Position numbers and translations under genes: made by a program. A stretch of 64,000 bases of DNA, from contig CM049316.1 in assembly GCA_026874595.1 (NCBI GenBank), positions 19,677,839 through 19,741,838 of the forward strand, read 5' to 3'. Below the pieces are notes generated by a model. It ran no database searches. It was not told the DNA's origin and worked only from the letters and a program-made list of their open reading frames with translations. This DNA comes from Sipunculus nudus (lineage: Eukaryota; Annelida; Sipuncula; Golfingiida; Sipunculidae). Positions 1 through 13,439 of the stretch are shown piece after piece; positions within the stretch are counted from its first letter, which is position 1; each line of letters begins with the position of its first letter.

Positions 1-1905
1 CTGCCAGGTAGCCATTTTAGAAATCCTTTTGCCAGGACAGTTTCTGTGATTTTTTTATGATGTTTGGTCCCTTTTAGAGGATGTTTGTTGTTCAATTTCC
101 GACCTGTCAGAAATCCAATATGGCCACCAGGACGCCATCTTTAAATTCCTTTAGAACATATTATCTCAAGAACTATTAAAGTGAATGCAGTGGAATGTAT
201 ATTAATGTAATCTTGCATTGGGTCAAAGATTTCTTAATAAATATGACCATCATTTATGAAAGCTCAGTACAGTTGGCTTGTATTGAATAAAGATAAATAT
301 GGAAGCACCCGTTTCACAATAATTCTTGCATGGATTTCCTTGATCTTTTGCTATATTTTGTGTGGTATTCATTTTGAGACTGACAGGTATCAAGCAAGCT
401 GTGGGATTAGTTCCTGATAGCTCAACAACCATACATTTTGCCTCAGACCATCATTCACACTATTTTAACCAGACATATATGATAAGAATTTATGGCAATG
501 TAGAAAGTTAAAACAAAATTGGCATATAGGTTCTGCAACAATTTTACTAGAAGTTGTGAATTGCAGCCCATGATGTCGCAGGTCATGCTTGGCAGCTGAG
601 CGTCATGACCCATGAGTCACTTGTTCAGTTGCAGAGGCAGACCCAAAATTTTTTTAAGGGCAGGGTCCAACCCAGGAAAGCTAAAAAAAAAAATAAAATA
701 AGTTCACTTGTCTGGAAAGAGTCCACATCCCCTGGACCCTCCTCTGGACCCGCTACTGATTTGGGTTCCAGTTTTTGCATCTTCATGATACAAAAATCTA
801 AACAGAGTATTATAATTATGTATGAATTATTTTGGTCAGGGGGGAGGCCAGAATGCTTGAATTTTAGGAAGTTTAGTCAGTATCCAATTAAACATTTAAC
901 AAGTGGAATTTTCTTTTTCATAACCAACAGACAATATAATTCAGCTGATATAGGGAAAATATTAATAATATCAATATTATCATTTATGATATCTCTTGTT
1001 TGCCTTTAGACTTCCAATACTATGTGCATAGATATCCTATACTTAATGGGACATAATCAGGCACAATATAATGCCTATTCTTTCACACTTTCAGTTCAGT
1101 TTTGCTTTATACAAAAGTTTCCCAGCAAAACCATCACCGGCACACAGTCTCAGTACCTCACATACCGCTGTTTAAAACCTTTTTGTGGCTCTGCGTGTTA
1201 ATAAACACAGTCTATGTAATTCTGTTTACCATAACAAAGCCACGTGACTGAAGGTCGATCTGTGATCCTCAACACGCTGTGTTTCAGCCAGTTGGAATAT
1301 GTATAACATTTTTGGGCCAAGTCAGTCAGGGCATCTCCTGATTGACACATGTTGTGGCTCCACGATGCAGATGGCCCCATGTGCTGTGTTTATGGTGACA
1401 CCTGTGATTGAGCCCAGTCCACTGTTTTTAACACTTGTTTACAGGAATAAGCAATTTGCTTCAAGGCAATATTTTGGCAGGTACAGATTTATTTCAAAGG
1501 GGAGAAGGTATTTTCGTGTTAATTCAACATGTGTGATTGGGCCCCTTACAGATGCTGGTGAATCTGTTTACCTTTGTTTATGGGCATCTTATTCATGCAA
1601 GTATCATTACATTTTCAAGAATATCACAAAGTGATATCCACACAAACATAAGGCCAGCCACATTTCAATAAAGGGTATATTATATACTGAACACTTGATT
1701 TCTCACTGCATTGATGATCATTTTGATCTGCATTTATCTTGACACTTAATTGATAATTCTTCAGCTAAACTGGACTAATGTTAACTTGGAAAATTTTATC
1801 TAATTGTTTTCCAGGCCTGCTTTTTCAAAAACTGTTGTTTTGATCCTGTTCCGGCTATAGACTGAATTAAGATGGAAAACATGTATCTTATTTTGCAGGT
1901 TTCAT
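1..1905. other. upstream region without a recognised gene
   Basis: No open frame here has splice sites plus a recognisable protein. Its longest frames (about 60-134 codons) lack family motifs. Near the end, a pyrimidine-rich tract followed by an AG at 1897-1898 looks like a splice acceptor just before the likely BPHL start codon. A 5' exon of that gene may therefore lie somewhere in this stretch or further upstream, but I could not identify it. Confidence 0.5.
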
Positions 1906-4900
1906 ATGTCAGCAGCAGCAGCGCAAGTGCCTCATGAATCGCCAAGGTAACCATTTATAATTTACTTCCTCCCTGTCAGTCACAGCCTGTAAACATAATG
2001 TTATACCTATTTTGTGTACCTCATCACTGTGTTTATGTTCAAATAAATACATTTATTTTACAAAAATTGAAAATTTTATTGGAATTTGTGTTTTATATAT
2101 ATTTTAATGTTTCAGGGATAAAAGGTCTCGGTACATTGAAGCTAATGGGGTCCGGTTTCATTACGAGCAGGCAGGTGGTGGAAACAATGTTGTGTTACTG
2201 TTACCGGGTGCCATGGGGTGTGCACAAACTGATTTCCATTACCAGATGAACACTGTCAACCGGGACTTGTTCACTCTGATTTCATTGGACCCACGTGGTT
2301 ACGGCAAAACGAATCCACCAGAGAGAGACTGGCCCCTACATTTCTTGGAGAGAGATGCCCATGATGCTGCCAGAGTCATGCAGGTCAGTAGGCCCATGAT
2401 TACACTTAAAATAGCAATGTTAACATAATGCAATGAGAGGATTAATATTCATTAGCTTAAATGTTTTGGCATTTTCATTGTTTTTGAAGGGTTTCCATTT
2501 TCTGGATTTCTCTATACTGTAAAACAACAAAGTGTATATCCACTGTTAATTAAAATCTATTTAAAATTGTTAATTATAATTTATTTATTAATTTTTAAAA
2601 TATTTATAAATTTTGATTAACTGAAGGGGACACGTTCATGGAAGTGGAAATTCTTGTGAATAATTGGCAGATTATAGAATATTTCTATCATATTAATAAT
2701 ATCAATCTGTGATTTATTGATAACAATAAAGATCTGTTATTATTTATATATTTGTTGAAAAGTGAAGGTGGTACACCCCCTCCCCCCCCCCCCCCCCAAA
2801 AAAAAAAAAAAAAATTCTTCACTTAATTATGCCCATGAACACATGTGTATCTGAATCCAGCTTGCTCTATCCGAAAAGGACGTTTCACTTCTTTTTCCAA
2901 CCCAATCTATTCATGCACAGGATGTGCAGCACTTGTACAAAAATTTGCCATCTAATCTATATATAAATTTACAAAGATAATGTGCTGATGGAATAAAGTT
3001 GAAAGGAATATTCCAGAAATAAACCTTTGAACATGGGGTTGTTAGCTTGGAGTACAGCTGTTTTTTTTCTGTTACATCAAAAGGAGTAGTACAGAAAATT
3101 ATATGATATTATTGGGATTACAAATAATGCTTCAGACAACCCCCTCATTTTGGTTTAATTGTGCACTCATTCAAATTCCATTTTAACTGTATGTTCCTTG
3201 TATGCCTCAAAGTAGGCTGAGCAAATAACATGACATGTTGGACACAGCTTCCCTTCATATCATCAGTCTATTGTTACATGGACATGGTAATACTGATACA
3301 GTGGTGGACATTGTGTCACTGTGTATCAGTGCAGCAGGGTCTTGATATATCCAAGTTAATGTGTCTGTCAGCTGAGGAGGGTCAATTTTCAGGACAGCCA
3401 AATCATAAATACAGCTGGCCAGATGGTGCTACCATCTAGTGAGTACAGTATGTACTTTTACATAGTAGGGCAACCTTTGACCAAAACAGTCAGCAATCAA
3501 TAGTCTTTATTGTTTGATAAACAGATCAAGTGTTGATTCTGAATGCAACTAGAATTGAATTGGAATCGAATGGACAGTTGCATATATTGGTATTGAATTA
3601 AAAGAACTAAGAATAAAATGCCACCACTGGAGCCATTGAGTGTGCCTTGATTAGTTATAATAACCATTTGCACAATCTAAGTAAAATAAATAAACTTCAT
3701 TGTTTATAATTTAATGCTCCCTCTCTCTTGTTCTAAAGTTTAGCTTCTTAGAAATTGCTCTTTTTTTAAGGTTCTTTTTTAGATCAACCATGCACTGTCT
3801 GTTTTTATATGTCAACCTAGGTGCCCCTAATGGGGTCACAAGGAGCTGTTAAGATGCAGCTTTATCCCACACACTTAACTTTAATCCAACACGCTTACCA
3901 CAGAAATGTCGTGATATAAAATTAGTACAACATTTATTGAAATGCTGACTGAATTTAAGTGATCCTTGGCAATTCTGTCAAAAGTGAAAAAGTGAAAAAA
4001 TTTCCATGTATCCTTGGGTTTTGTATGTTAAAGATTGTTAAGATTTTGCATGCATGTTGAATTATTCATTTAACAGTATTTTCAGTATTTCCATTGTGGT
4101 AAAATATGAACTTTTATTTTAAAGAAAATCTTAAATTTACTACTACTAAATGGTCAGCAGATTATAGTCAGTTCCTTGGTTTCAGAATCTTGATTACAAG
4201 AAGTTCTCAGTGGTAGGATGGAGTGACGGAGGAATCACCGGAATGATACTAGCTGCCCGCTACCCCCAACATGTCAGCAGGTTACTCATCTGGGGCAGCA
4301 ATGCATTTGTGACGAAGGAAGATATGAAACTCTATAAAGGTGCGATTTTTTATATGTAATTTAATCACAAAACAGGTGCACTAGATGCACTAAATGAAGC
4401 CCGTAAAAACTTTTTATTTGTTCCCTCCATGAATTATTATTTTAAATGCCTGTTATGGTTAAAAAAACTTGCAAAATTAATTATACATATTTTTATGTAG
4501 TTGAAAGGGTTATGCTGACAGTATGTTTATAGAATGGTGTGGTACGATTTACATCTTTGAAACGTTGTTAATTTCTGTGTATTTGTCACATACATATTAA
4601 CAGATCATCTTATCCAGTCTGAGGCCAGTCTTCAACTATGGAAATTTTGAAATAAAAAAATTAATAAACTGTGGGAATCAATTATTCTTTAAAAAATTGT
4701 GGCCGGGGCATATAGTTTTACCCATGTCTGTCATTCCGTCCTTCCGTCATTCCAAAATCAAACAGTTGTACGGACTTTTTTCGCAATGCCTGCAGATATT
4801 GGCCTGATTTTTGGTGTGTGTCCAGATAATGACCAGTTACAGATAGAGTTCACATTTCGTCCGGATTGACAAACTTTTGACCGTTTTAAGGCTCCTAAAC

Positions 4901-7900
4901 TTAGAAAATTTCATGAAAAATAGAAATTTTCATGACAAATACACATAAACGGATTTTTTTTCGCAATGCTTGCAGATTTTGGCCTGATTTTTGGTGTGTT
5001 TGCAGATAATGACCAGTTACAGATCGAGTTTGCGTTTTGTCCCAGTTGACCTTCTTTTGACTGTTTGACTGTGCCCTAACATAGAAAATTTCATGAAAAA
5101 TAGAAATTTTCATGACAAGTGCACATGTATGGACTTTTTTTCGCAATGCCTGCAGATACAGGCCTGATTTTTGGTTTGTCGGCAGATAATGACCAGTTAC
5201 AGATTGAGTTTGCGTTTTGTCTCAGTTGACCTACTTTTGACTGTTTGACGGTGCCCCTACATAGTATATTTCATGAAAAATATAAATTTTCATAACAAGT
5301 GCACATGTACGGACTTTTTTCTCAATTCCTGCAGATAGGGGCTTGATTTGTGGTGTGTTGGCAGATAAAGACCAGTTACAGATCAAGTTCACCTTTGCCC
5401 CAATTGACCCACTTTTGACCTTATGACGGCTCCTGAACATAGAAAATTTCATTAAAAATAGAAATTTTCATGAATAATGCACATGTACAGACTTTTTTCG
5501 CAGTGCCTGCAGATACAGGCCTGATTTGTGGTGTGTGGGCAGATAATGACCAGTTAAAGATTGAGTTTGCATTTTGCCCAAGTTGACATACTTTTGACCG
5601 TTTGACGGTGCCTTAAATAAATTTTCATGACAAGTGCACATTTACGGACTTTTTTTTTGCAAAGCCTGATTTTTGGTGTGTTGGCAGATAATAACAGATT
5701 GAGTTCCTGTTTTGTCCCAGTTGACCTACTTTTGACCATAAGACATCTCCTGAACTTACAAAATTTCACAAATATCTAATTTGCTCCAGGCTGGGGCACT
5801 TGTGTCATTCTGACACATCTAGTTCTTTAAAAAATTGCCATAATAAAACTTTATACAGAATATTTTGAATTGATAATTGATAGGATGAGTATAGTCAGTT
5901 ATCATATCTGTAAGGTATGTATACATTGTATCTTTAAAAAATTATTAATCTCTAACTAAGTATGTGTACCATCTGTTGATGAAACTTTATCTTGTTACAC
6001 ACCTTTCTCTGTTCTCTCCATAGGCATCCGTGATGTAAGCAAGTGGAGTGAAAGAATGAGGAAACCCTATGAGGATGTGTACGGTCAGGAATACTTTCAA
6101 AAACACTGGTCAGGCTGGGTGGATGCTTTCGATGCTTACTTGACACAAAGAGATGGTTTGTATCATGTTACGTTCATCAATTACCGTGGCCAAGGAGGTT
6201 ATGTTTTCACCTATGTATCTGTTTGTTTTTTGTCAGCAGAAGTGTACAAAAATGACATACATAACTAATTTCCTAAAATTAGTCAAATAAATGGGACATG
6301 TACCAGGGAAGCCCTCTTTGTATTTTAGTGCATATTCAGATAAAAGGGGATACCTTGTATGATTGTTTTACCCTGGCAGAAGGGTGCACTGTAAGGAGAG
6401 CCATGTTAATTTATTTATTCAAGCTTTTCTAATGGATCTGTTATATTGAGTGTTACTACGTGATAATATGGTAAGGGAAATTTGAATTTTCATTTTTGCA
6501 GTACGTAATTTTCCAGCTTCATGAGCAAATATATTATTCACTTTCAGAATTGCTGACAGTTAAAATAATATAAAGTGTGACTGCAAAAGTAGAAGTTTTT
6601 AGCTCGGCTGACTGAAGGTTATCTGAGCTATAGCGTTCACTCTTTGTCTGTCCTCCATTTGTCTGTCTATCTGTCATGCTGTCCATCCATCTGTCCATTA
6701 ACAGGGCACAAATCATGACTGCTAGACCTAGAAACTTCTAACTGAAAACCCTTGGAGGTCCATAAAAAAATCTCTTTAGAAACCTGGATTTTCAGGCATG
6801 GCATCAAACTTTACTGTTGGACCTTGAACCTTCTTATATCACATCCAGGGAGGTCCTTGGCAAGTCTCCTTTGAATTCAGAAATTAGGTCACTGTGACCT
6901 ATATTCTCTGATCTATGAGCAGAAAACCTGATTTTGAGCACCCAGAAAGTCAGACAGCTGACAAATCTTAACTGTTGGCTCTAGAAATTTCTTTCTTAAT
7001 ATAAAGGGGGGTCATTGTTATGTCTCATTTGACATCCAAAATAAGGTCACTGTGACCTGTATTCTTAGAGCTGTGTGAAACAACATGATTTGAGTACCCT
7101 ATAGATCAGATGGACACAAGTCATATCAGTTTGACGTAGAAACTACTAACTTTGCACCTGGGGAGTTCCCAGTAAAATCTTCTTGCTGTTACCTTTTTTC
7201 TAAGGACTAATGGCAAAAAAACATATTAAAACATAAAAGGTTCCTTAACAATAATTTTGACCAGGTCATTACATCAATAATTATTACATGCATCACCTGT
7301 ATACACATCAAATTCAGCTCAGTGTCATGACCGATGGATCACTTGTTCACCAATATAAAATATATATCAGAGTCAGATTTTTTATTTGGAGAAGTATGTA
7401 TGATGATATTACACATGATATGAATGATTATAAATTACTTATATTTTACACACAATTAAGTATTATTACATATATGCAAGTAATGTATGAACTTTGCGTT
7501 CAGGTTGAAAAATTGTAATTTATTAGATGGGCAAAGGATCCTTTAGGTGTTAGTTTAGATACAGCTTTTATTATGATATGTTTTGTTGCACATTTCAGGA
7601 GATATCTGTAAAGAGGACTTGAAAGACATAAAGTGCCCAACCCTCATCATCCACGGAGAGAAGGACCCACTAGTTGTCCAAAGTCATGCGGACTACATAC
7701 ACAAGAACATTCAAGGCTCAAGGTTTGTATCTGTGATATGAATAATCTATCAATAGCCATAAACTGCAAGTATAAAGGTAACATTAGCATTTATATCTAG
7801 TTTACTATTCTTCAGAGGACAAGTAATGAAATGAGTATTTACTGAATTGCATCTCCATGTTATCCATACTTTTTCTGTATGTTTGATATAATATTTTACA

Positions 7901-8240
7901 TTATCTCAAGAAGGCTGCAGCTATCAGTGCCAAAATTTACAGGCATATTGATCATCTGACTGTCATGTAGCTGTAAAGTATAGCTGGCGCAACTTGTGCT
8001 GGGCTTCATCTGAAATGGTATTTTCAGTTTTCAGTGTTTTATTTCAAATGCTTGCCTGCCTTTTAATTCACGATGATGCAAAGTCTTATCTAATCTTATC
8101 TTAGTGTGAATGTAAGACCCCCTGGTCTCCTGTGTTGCAGGTTGGAGAAGATCCCTGAAGGTAAACATAACGTGCACATGAAGTTCCATCATATATTCAA
8201 CAGTATGGCAGAGAAATTCTTATTGGAACCAACAGAGTAA
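1906..8240 (+). CDS. BPHL: valacyclovir hydrolase / biphenyl hydrolase-like protein (alpha/beta hydrolase), six exons
   Basis: Six exons join in frame with GT/AG borders: 1906-1946, 2116-2383, 4186-4339, 6024-6155, 7599-7722, 8141-8240, giving 272 residues. Seen: an N-terminal strand region with IEANGVRFHYEQAG, an oxyanion turn LLLPGAMG, DPRGYGKTNPP, the nucleophile elbow VVGWSDGGITG (Ser116), HGEKDPLV (Asp221) and EGKHN (His249). Asp117, next to the nucleophile, is also kept; in the human enzyme that Asp is known to bind the substrate alpha-amino group. Known for the family: hydrolysis of alpha-amino-acid esters such as valacyclovir and of homocysteine thiolactone. Length is near the human protein (about 291) but the N terminus is shorter. 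The chosen ATG starts a 14-residue low-complexity leader. An acceptor-like AG lies 7 bases upstream with no in-frame stop between, so an upstream exon encoding a mitochondrial leader is possible. Confidence 0.93.
2384..4185 (+). other. BPHL intron 2
   Basis: AT-rich intron of about 1.8 kb between phase-0 junctions (donor GTCAGT, acceptor TTTCAG). It holds a poly-C run followed by poly-A near 2776-2814. I see no other structured element or coding sequence. Confidence 0.8.
4685..4699. repeat. left 15-bp direct repeat (target-site duplication)
   Basis: TTCTTTAAAAAATTG here is repeated exactly at 5823-5837 and brackets the tandem-repeat element in BPHL intron 3. Removing the element and one copy gives a continuous intron sequence, as expected for a target-site duplication. 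Confidence 0.8.
4700..5822 (+). mobile_element. transposed tandem-array element in BPHL intron 3
   Basis: About six head-to-tail copies of a monomer of roughly 178 bp, each with a run of T, a TGCAGAT-type motif, GCCTGATTT, GATAATGACCAGTTA, ACTTTTGACC and an imperfect inverted pair around TTTCATGA. The first starts near 4766 and the last, shortened, near 5646. A unique 5' part begins TGGCCGGGGCATATAG. The 3' part begins GGCTGGGGCACTTG, so a GGCYGGGGCA motif occurs in direct orientation at both ends. It closes with a hairpin, TGTGTCA-TTC-TGACACA at 5801-5817, then TCTAG. The 15-bp direct repeats show that the whole array arrived as one unit. A central array with a terminal hairpin recalls Helitron-like, HINE or bivalve pearl elements, but a 15-bp duplication is not typical of Helitrons. 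No coding capacity. Confidence 0.8.
5823..5837. repeat. right 15-bp direct repeat (target-site duplication)
   Basis: Exact second copy of the 15-mer at 4685-4699, starting directly after the CTAG that ends the element. Confidence 0.8.
6156..7598 (+). other. BPHL intron 4 with a dispersed repeat
   Basis: Between about 6600 and 7200 lies a repeat that starts with TAGCTCGGCTGACTGAAGG and a run of GTCTGTC-like blocks, followed by repeated phrases such as GGTCACTGTGACCT. Related openings occur at about 15990 and 57875. No coding sequence is seen in the intron. Confidence 0.55.
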
Positions 8241-11200
8241 TGATCAACATATACCATACACTCTGTGTGTCAGGAGCATTCTGTGAGACTGGATGTATTT
8301 GGTAAAACTACTGACACAATTAGTGATTACTGATATTAATGGTTACAGGTTCTCATCTCCACACAAGTGGGAACTGTTCATGGGTTTTATGCAAACCAAT
8401 TGATTATGCATTGGATGGATCTGTCACTCTAAAACTGATGTTCTTATCGTATCAAAGATCCATTTGGTTTTGCCAGAATATGCCTTATTTTCTAAAATTC
8501 TTTTACATGTATTTTGTATCATCTTGATTCTGTTTTGTGATGTGCAATTTGATGCATGCCTTGCTGGGTCCTTTCTTTTAGTGTTATATTAGGTCTTTTA
8601 TAACATTTCCATGGTTCATGTATATAATGGAGATTAGATATATGAAAGATCACCATTTGTGCTTGATCGTTACTGTATAAGTATGACTGATTTAGGGGTA
8701 AAGTCGCATGGCTAAAATCAAACACAAAGAAATAAGACTTCTTGCTTCATAGGGCAGTGCACCATATGGCTGTGGTTACCTGTTTGTCAAATGGATTATG
8801 TAGCAGTAGATGACAAAAAGTGCTGCTGGTCATACAGTTTAGATATCTGTAAAGTACTATAGACCAGCTTCAGAATGCAGCACTAAAACTACAGGCCAGT
8901 CTCATGATAAGGTCACATGGTATTGACATAATTTAAACAAATAACATGCCGTCACTGAGGTATGTTGGCACACTTTAGTTGTCAGTGTAACCTCGCAGCA
9001 CCCTCATGAAATGTCTTTTGACACAGTATTGAGGTAAATAATATGAAGGCCAGTATCTAGTTTTATTGATTGTGTATGGATGTCTGTAAAACTACAGGTC
9101 AACACTAAGTGTCTGTTGACATTAGATTGTTCTCAGTTAAACATTTAAGCCAAACTTCGTAAGTTCTGGAGACTTGGAATTGATGCCAAAATATTATAAA
9201 ACACTACATACCAACAATATGACCAACATCAAATGGATGTAGAAATGTTGTTGGCAGTAAAACAAATATACAGGTCAACAAGTTGTTTATATATCGTGTT
9301 TTTGTTAGTATAAGGATTCAGGTCAATATCATGTGTCTGTTGAAATCATTTGATGTTCATGTCAAAAAGTGCTACAAACAAACATGATTAATATGGATGA
9401 GACTTATATTTTTCAATAAAACACTATCTAGCGACCAACACCAAATGTATAAACATTTACAGTGTTGTTCAACATTCACTACAAGCCAACATGAGGTGTC
9501 TGCTGACATAGAGGATTGGGAATAACGCTCTTGACACAGCATCATGTGCCTTTGTAATAAGTGACTTATTAATTTTACTCCAGAGGTTGTACATACCCAG
9601 GCAGTTTTGCTGTCCATTCTAGGGCTAGACTTAAAATACTGATATGATAAATAAATCAGATATTCTTTGTATTAAACTTTGGTATACAGGTAAAAACTAG
9701 TTGATCACCAGTAACAGATGTGCTTCCTAGGGGCATAAATAAGGCCAAAACAAAAAGTTGGGTTCTCAGGCATTTTTTTCAGAAATCAGTGCGCTAGAGC
9801 AATTTTTGTTTACCTTTTCTTTTTGTTTTGATAAAAATGTCATATGATCAGGGAAAAGCATGATAACAACAGAATTGTTTTGCTTAACAGGTTAAGGCAC
9901 TACATAACAAAATACACTACATAAGAAAATCTTATAAAATTGTATTATTTTATCTTCTTGAAAGAAATGTCTGGGTGGCTGGAGCTCAAAATTGGTAAGT
10001 TTCTATTGAAAATTAAAAACAAAATGTTTGATCTGGGGTGTGGCTAAAATTGACGCATGCGGTGCCTGAGAACCATACCTTTTTCTTTTTTTTTTTGCCA
10101 AATAGATGGGTTTTTAGTCTTTCTTTATTCTGCATGGTTAAAGATATAAGATGGATTTTGAGGGCCATCATTTCAGCTACTGGTTTGCTTTTACCTCAAC
10201 AATACATAGACAAGAATATGGATAAGGCAACAACATATCAATACATTTGTTTGAGGCTTACCATGCAATAAATAGAGTGTGGCATGTGAATGCTGAAGAA
10301 TAAGAATTTAAGGATCGGAGCATCTTTAATTACACAGTTCTATTTATACCATGGCATTAGTGTTTGTATATTGTATGTATGTATATGCATCCTGTCACAA
10401 AGGTACAACCCAGATATTGCTGTGCTTTATATCTTTCAGTGAAATGATGGTATGATCAATAATCTCCAAGACATTAAGACACAGTTACTTATAAATATTC
10501 AAAAAAATATTCAGGCTTGATACTGAGAAGTGCCTTGTTGAGTATGCATTTCAGGAATATGCAAAAGTTCATTTTTCTGTATATGATGCTGTTTATATGC
10601 AGCTGATTTTATATATGTATTATATAAGAGTTCAGATTGGGCCATTTTAATAGAGAAACTATTTGTGTATATTAGTTTTTTTGATCTCAGGAATCTATTA
10701 TTACCAGTGGCAGTGAATCCATCAGGCTTTTCTGTACCCATATAATTTTTCCATTGTGCATCAACCACCAAAAGTCTAAGCATTAGGGACTTGATATAGT
10801 CTTATGTGTGGAGAATTGACAAATCTGTTTCTCAAGATGATGTGGAATAACTGAAATGAAAGCTAATGGAAGATATAACCTTAAAGTTGAAGGGACCTAT
10901 TCTCATACTATAAGTTATAGGGACTTATTCCCATACAAGGTATGTTGAATATACACAAGGTATAGTGTTTTTTCCTCAAAATATTATGGTATCCACCACT
11001 ATTTCATTCTAAAATGGTTTGTTGACTCCTTTGTACAAGTGAAGGTCAACTTGCACAGGGTGCCATAAGTGGTGAAAAACAAACATAGCATGCCATGAGG
11101 TGGCTGTACTGAACTATGCATGCAAACAGTGTTTCTTCTATGCATCTTCATGCTTGTATCTTCCCCTTGTTTGGTAGTTGTCATACATGCACGAGATTTG

Positions 11201-13430
11201 ATCTCTAGTCTAGTTATTGTAAACTGACGCATGTGGCCTATGTTGACTCACTCATAGAATTATAAACCATATAAACAAGAAACAAGTACACACAGTAAGA
11301 CTGTGTGTATGGCTGCAACGAAAACAGTGGTTCAAGGATACATCACAATACAAAGTTAAATATCAGATCAGTATCATCAGTTCAATACATTCATGATATT
11401 TGATCATCACATGGATAGAGGCATCCTATATTTAATTGAAGTGAGACACCACACAATGAAATTGTATTACCCAAAACAAGTATGATGGCATCTAATTAGC
11501 CAGTTGTTTGGAATTAAATTTTATGTTACAGTTTGGACATGAGAGGATCCTGTGAGAAATGTTATCTAAATAACAACGGGTGGATCCAGGATTATGGAAA
11601 GGGGAGGGTCCAGCCCAGAAAGACTTAAAGAAAACCTTAAAAAGGTCCTTTGATCTGGAAAGGAGGGGGTCCAGGTCATAAAAATTGATTTGTACCCCCC
11701 CCCCCCCCCCCCCAAATAAAAGAAAAGGGGGGGGGGGGGGTCCGGACAAGGTAGTATTTTGACCCTGATAGTAAAATAAATATACTTTATATGTGTTGTA
11801 TCATGTATTATATGGTGATTGCAGTACCGTGAAACATATCATGGGGCGAGATGATGTATTGTTTCATTTTAGAGATGATTTTCTGGCAATCATTTGTATT
11901 CAGATAAAATCAACTAAGAATATGAGATAATACACATTATTACAAATATTTAAATACCTTTCAATTAAATTTAAGGCCACATCACTTTTTGGGACTAAAT
12001 CTATTTTTAATCAGGATTGTAAATTACATTATTTAATTTTAGAGCTATAATGGTGTTTATCATTGTAACCCTTATAGAAAAATCTTTCTGATAAAATTGA
12101 TGTTAGTATTGATTATAGTGTAAGAATGTGATTAATGGAAGAAAATGTGTACAATTATTTAAGTCTGTTTATCATTGACATCTGTTTATCTGCATGGGCT
12201 TTGGATAGATACATACATAAACAAATATATCTAGAATAACACATAAAGCCACCTACTGCTGTGATGTAACAAAGTCTCACTGCATATGTAGCATTTGTGT
12301 ATATAACCTGCTCAGAAGACGTTGTGTGATTGTAGTCATCGGGGTTCCTAACATTCATGCAATCAAACCTTTTGCTCAAACTGTTTATTTAAAAAAAAAA
12401 GAAATTTACAGGGTAACTTCGTAGCAGAGACAAAAATTGTTCTTATAGTCTATTTGTTTCTTTAACTGAATTAATGATCAACCTGTTACCCGTATGATTG
12501 TGGTGATATTTTATTGTTTTTGTCAGGTGATTAACTTGTGCTTCTTTGTATTAGAGAACAGTTTAAAAGGAACTCTGTCCTATGGGTTTCAACTTTGCAA
12601 AATCTTGTTAAATTGTTATTAAAACTTTGAAGACACCCCCCCCATATGAATTATACATTAGCATTGATTTTTACAGCGGATCACTCGTGAAATGTCACAA
12701 AGTATTAAACCCATGAGATGCTTTATAGGATGTCCTTTTTTATCCATATGGGGGTAAAGTTTCAAGGAGCATTTATCAAAAGCTGAAAGATAATTTCTGT
12801 TATAACTTGGCCAGTGTTCACTTTGCACTTGGCAGCCATGGAAACAAAGTGAGCGACATGTTCATGTCCAGGTTACCATGTTAATGATATTTTGTTAAGT
12901 TGAACTTGTTAAGGTTCTCTTGCACTCCTGAAGCATTGTTCGTGCTACATTAGTTTTACAACTCGTTTCATTTAACCACTGCAGGGATTTGTGCTTATGC
13001 AGGGGTTTACAGGATTTGTCAGGGAGTTAGTGCAGGACATGAATGTTCAGACCAATGAGAGCAGATATTGCAGGCCAAACATGGTTAAACCCTGTGACAC
13101 CAAGCTCTCATTGGACAGGAAATTCATGGTGCTTAGCAGTTCCCTAGTACTTATATGCCGTAATTTCTGTTTTTGGAAACAGTCATGAAGTGGAAGGAGA
13201 TGTAGAATTAATATAGCTTTACTCCATCTTCGCAGGAGTGTAAGGTTCTCTGTGTTTCAAATGGGCATAAATCCACTTTTTGGATATTTCAATGTTATGT
13301 AGATTTTGAATCTTCAGTTTCATTTATTCATTAATTGATAAGCGAATCATGGGTATTCATTTATTAGGAATGTTCATAATTATTCCTTTTGTAGTGATGT
13401 AAAGATGAGTTTTCAGACATGTTGGTTATT
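8241..13430. other. BPHL 3' flank, no second gene seen
   Basis: The first AATAAA after the BPHL stop codon is at 9415-9420, with others at 9650 and 10266; any could be the polyadenylation signal, which would make a 3' UTR of 1.2 kb or more. A poly-C / poly-G interruption lies at about 11695-11740. I see no open frame with recognisable motifs and no RNA gene. Confidence 0.4.
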
Positions 13431-13439
13431 ATGCCACTC

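Noticed and set aside
605-1009. 134-codon plus-strand frame upstream of BPHL
   Set aside because: Biased composition typical of AT-rich non-coding DNA, with no domain or splice context.
4700-5822. CRISPR-like regular repeat spacing
   Set aside because: Monomers are contiguous with no unique spacers, and the setting is eukaryotic.
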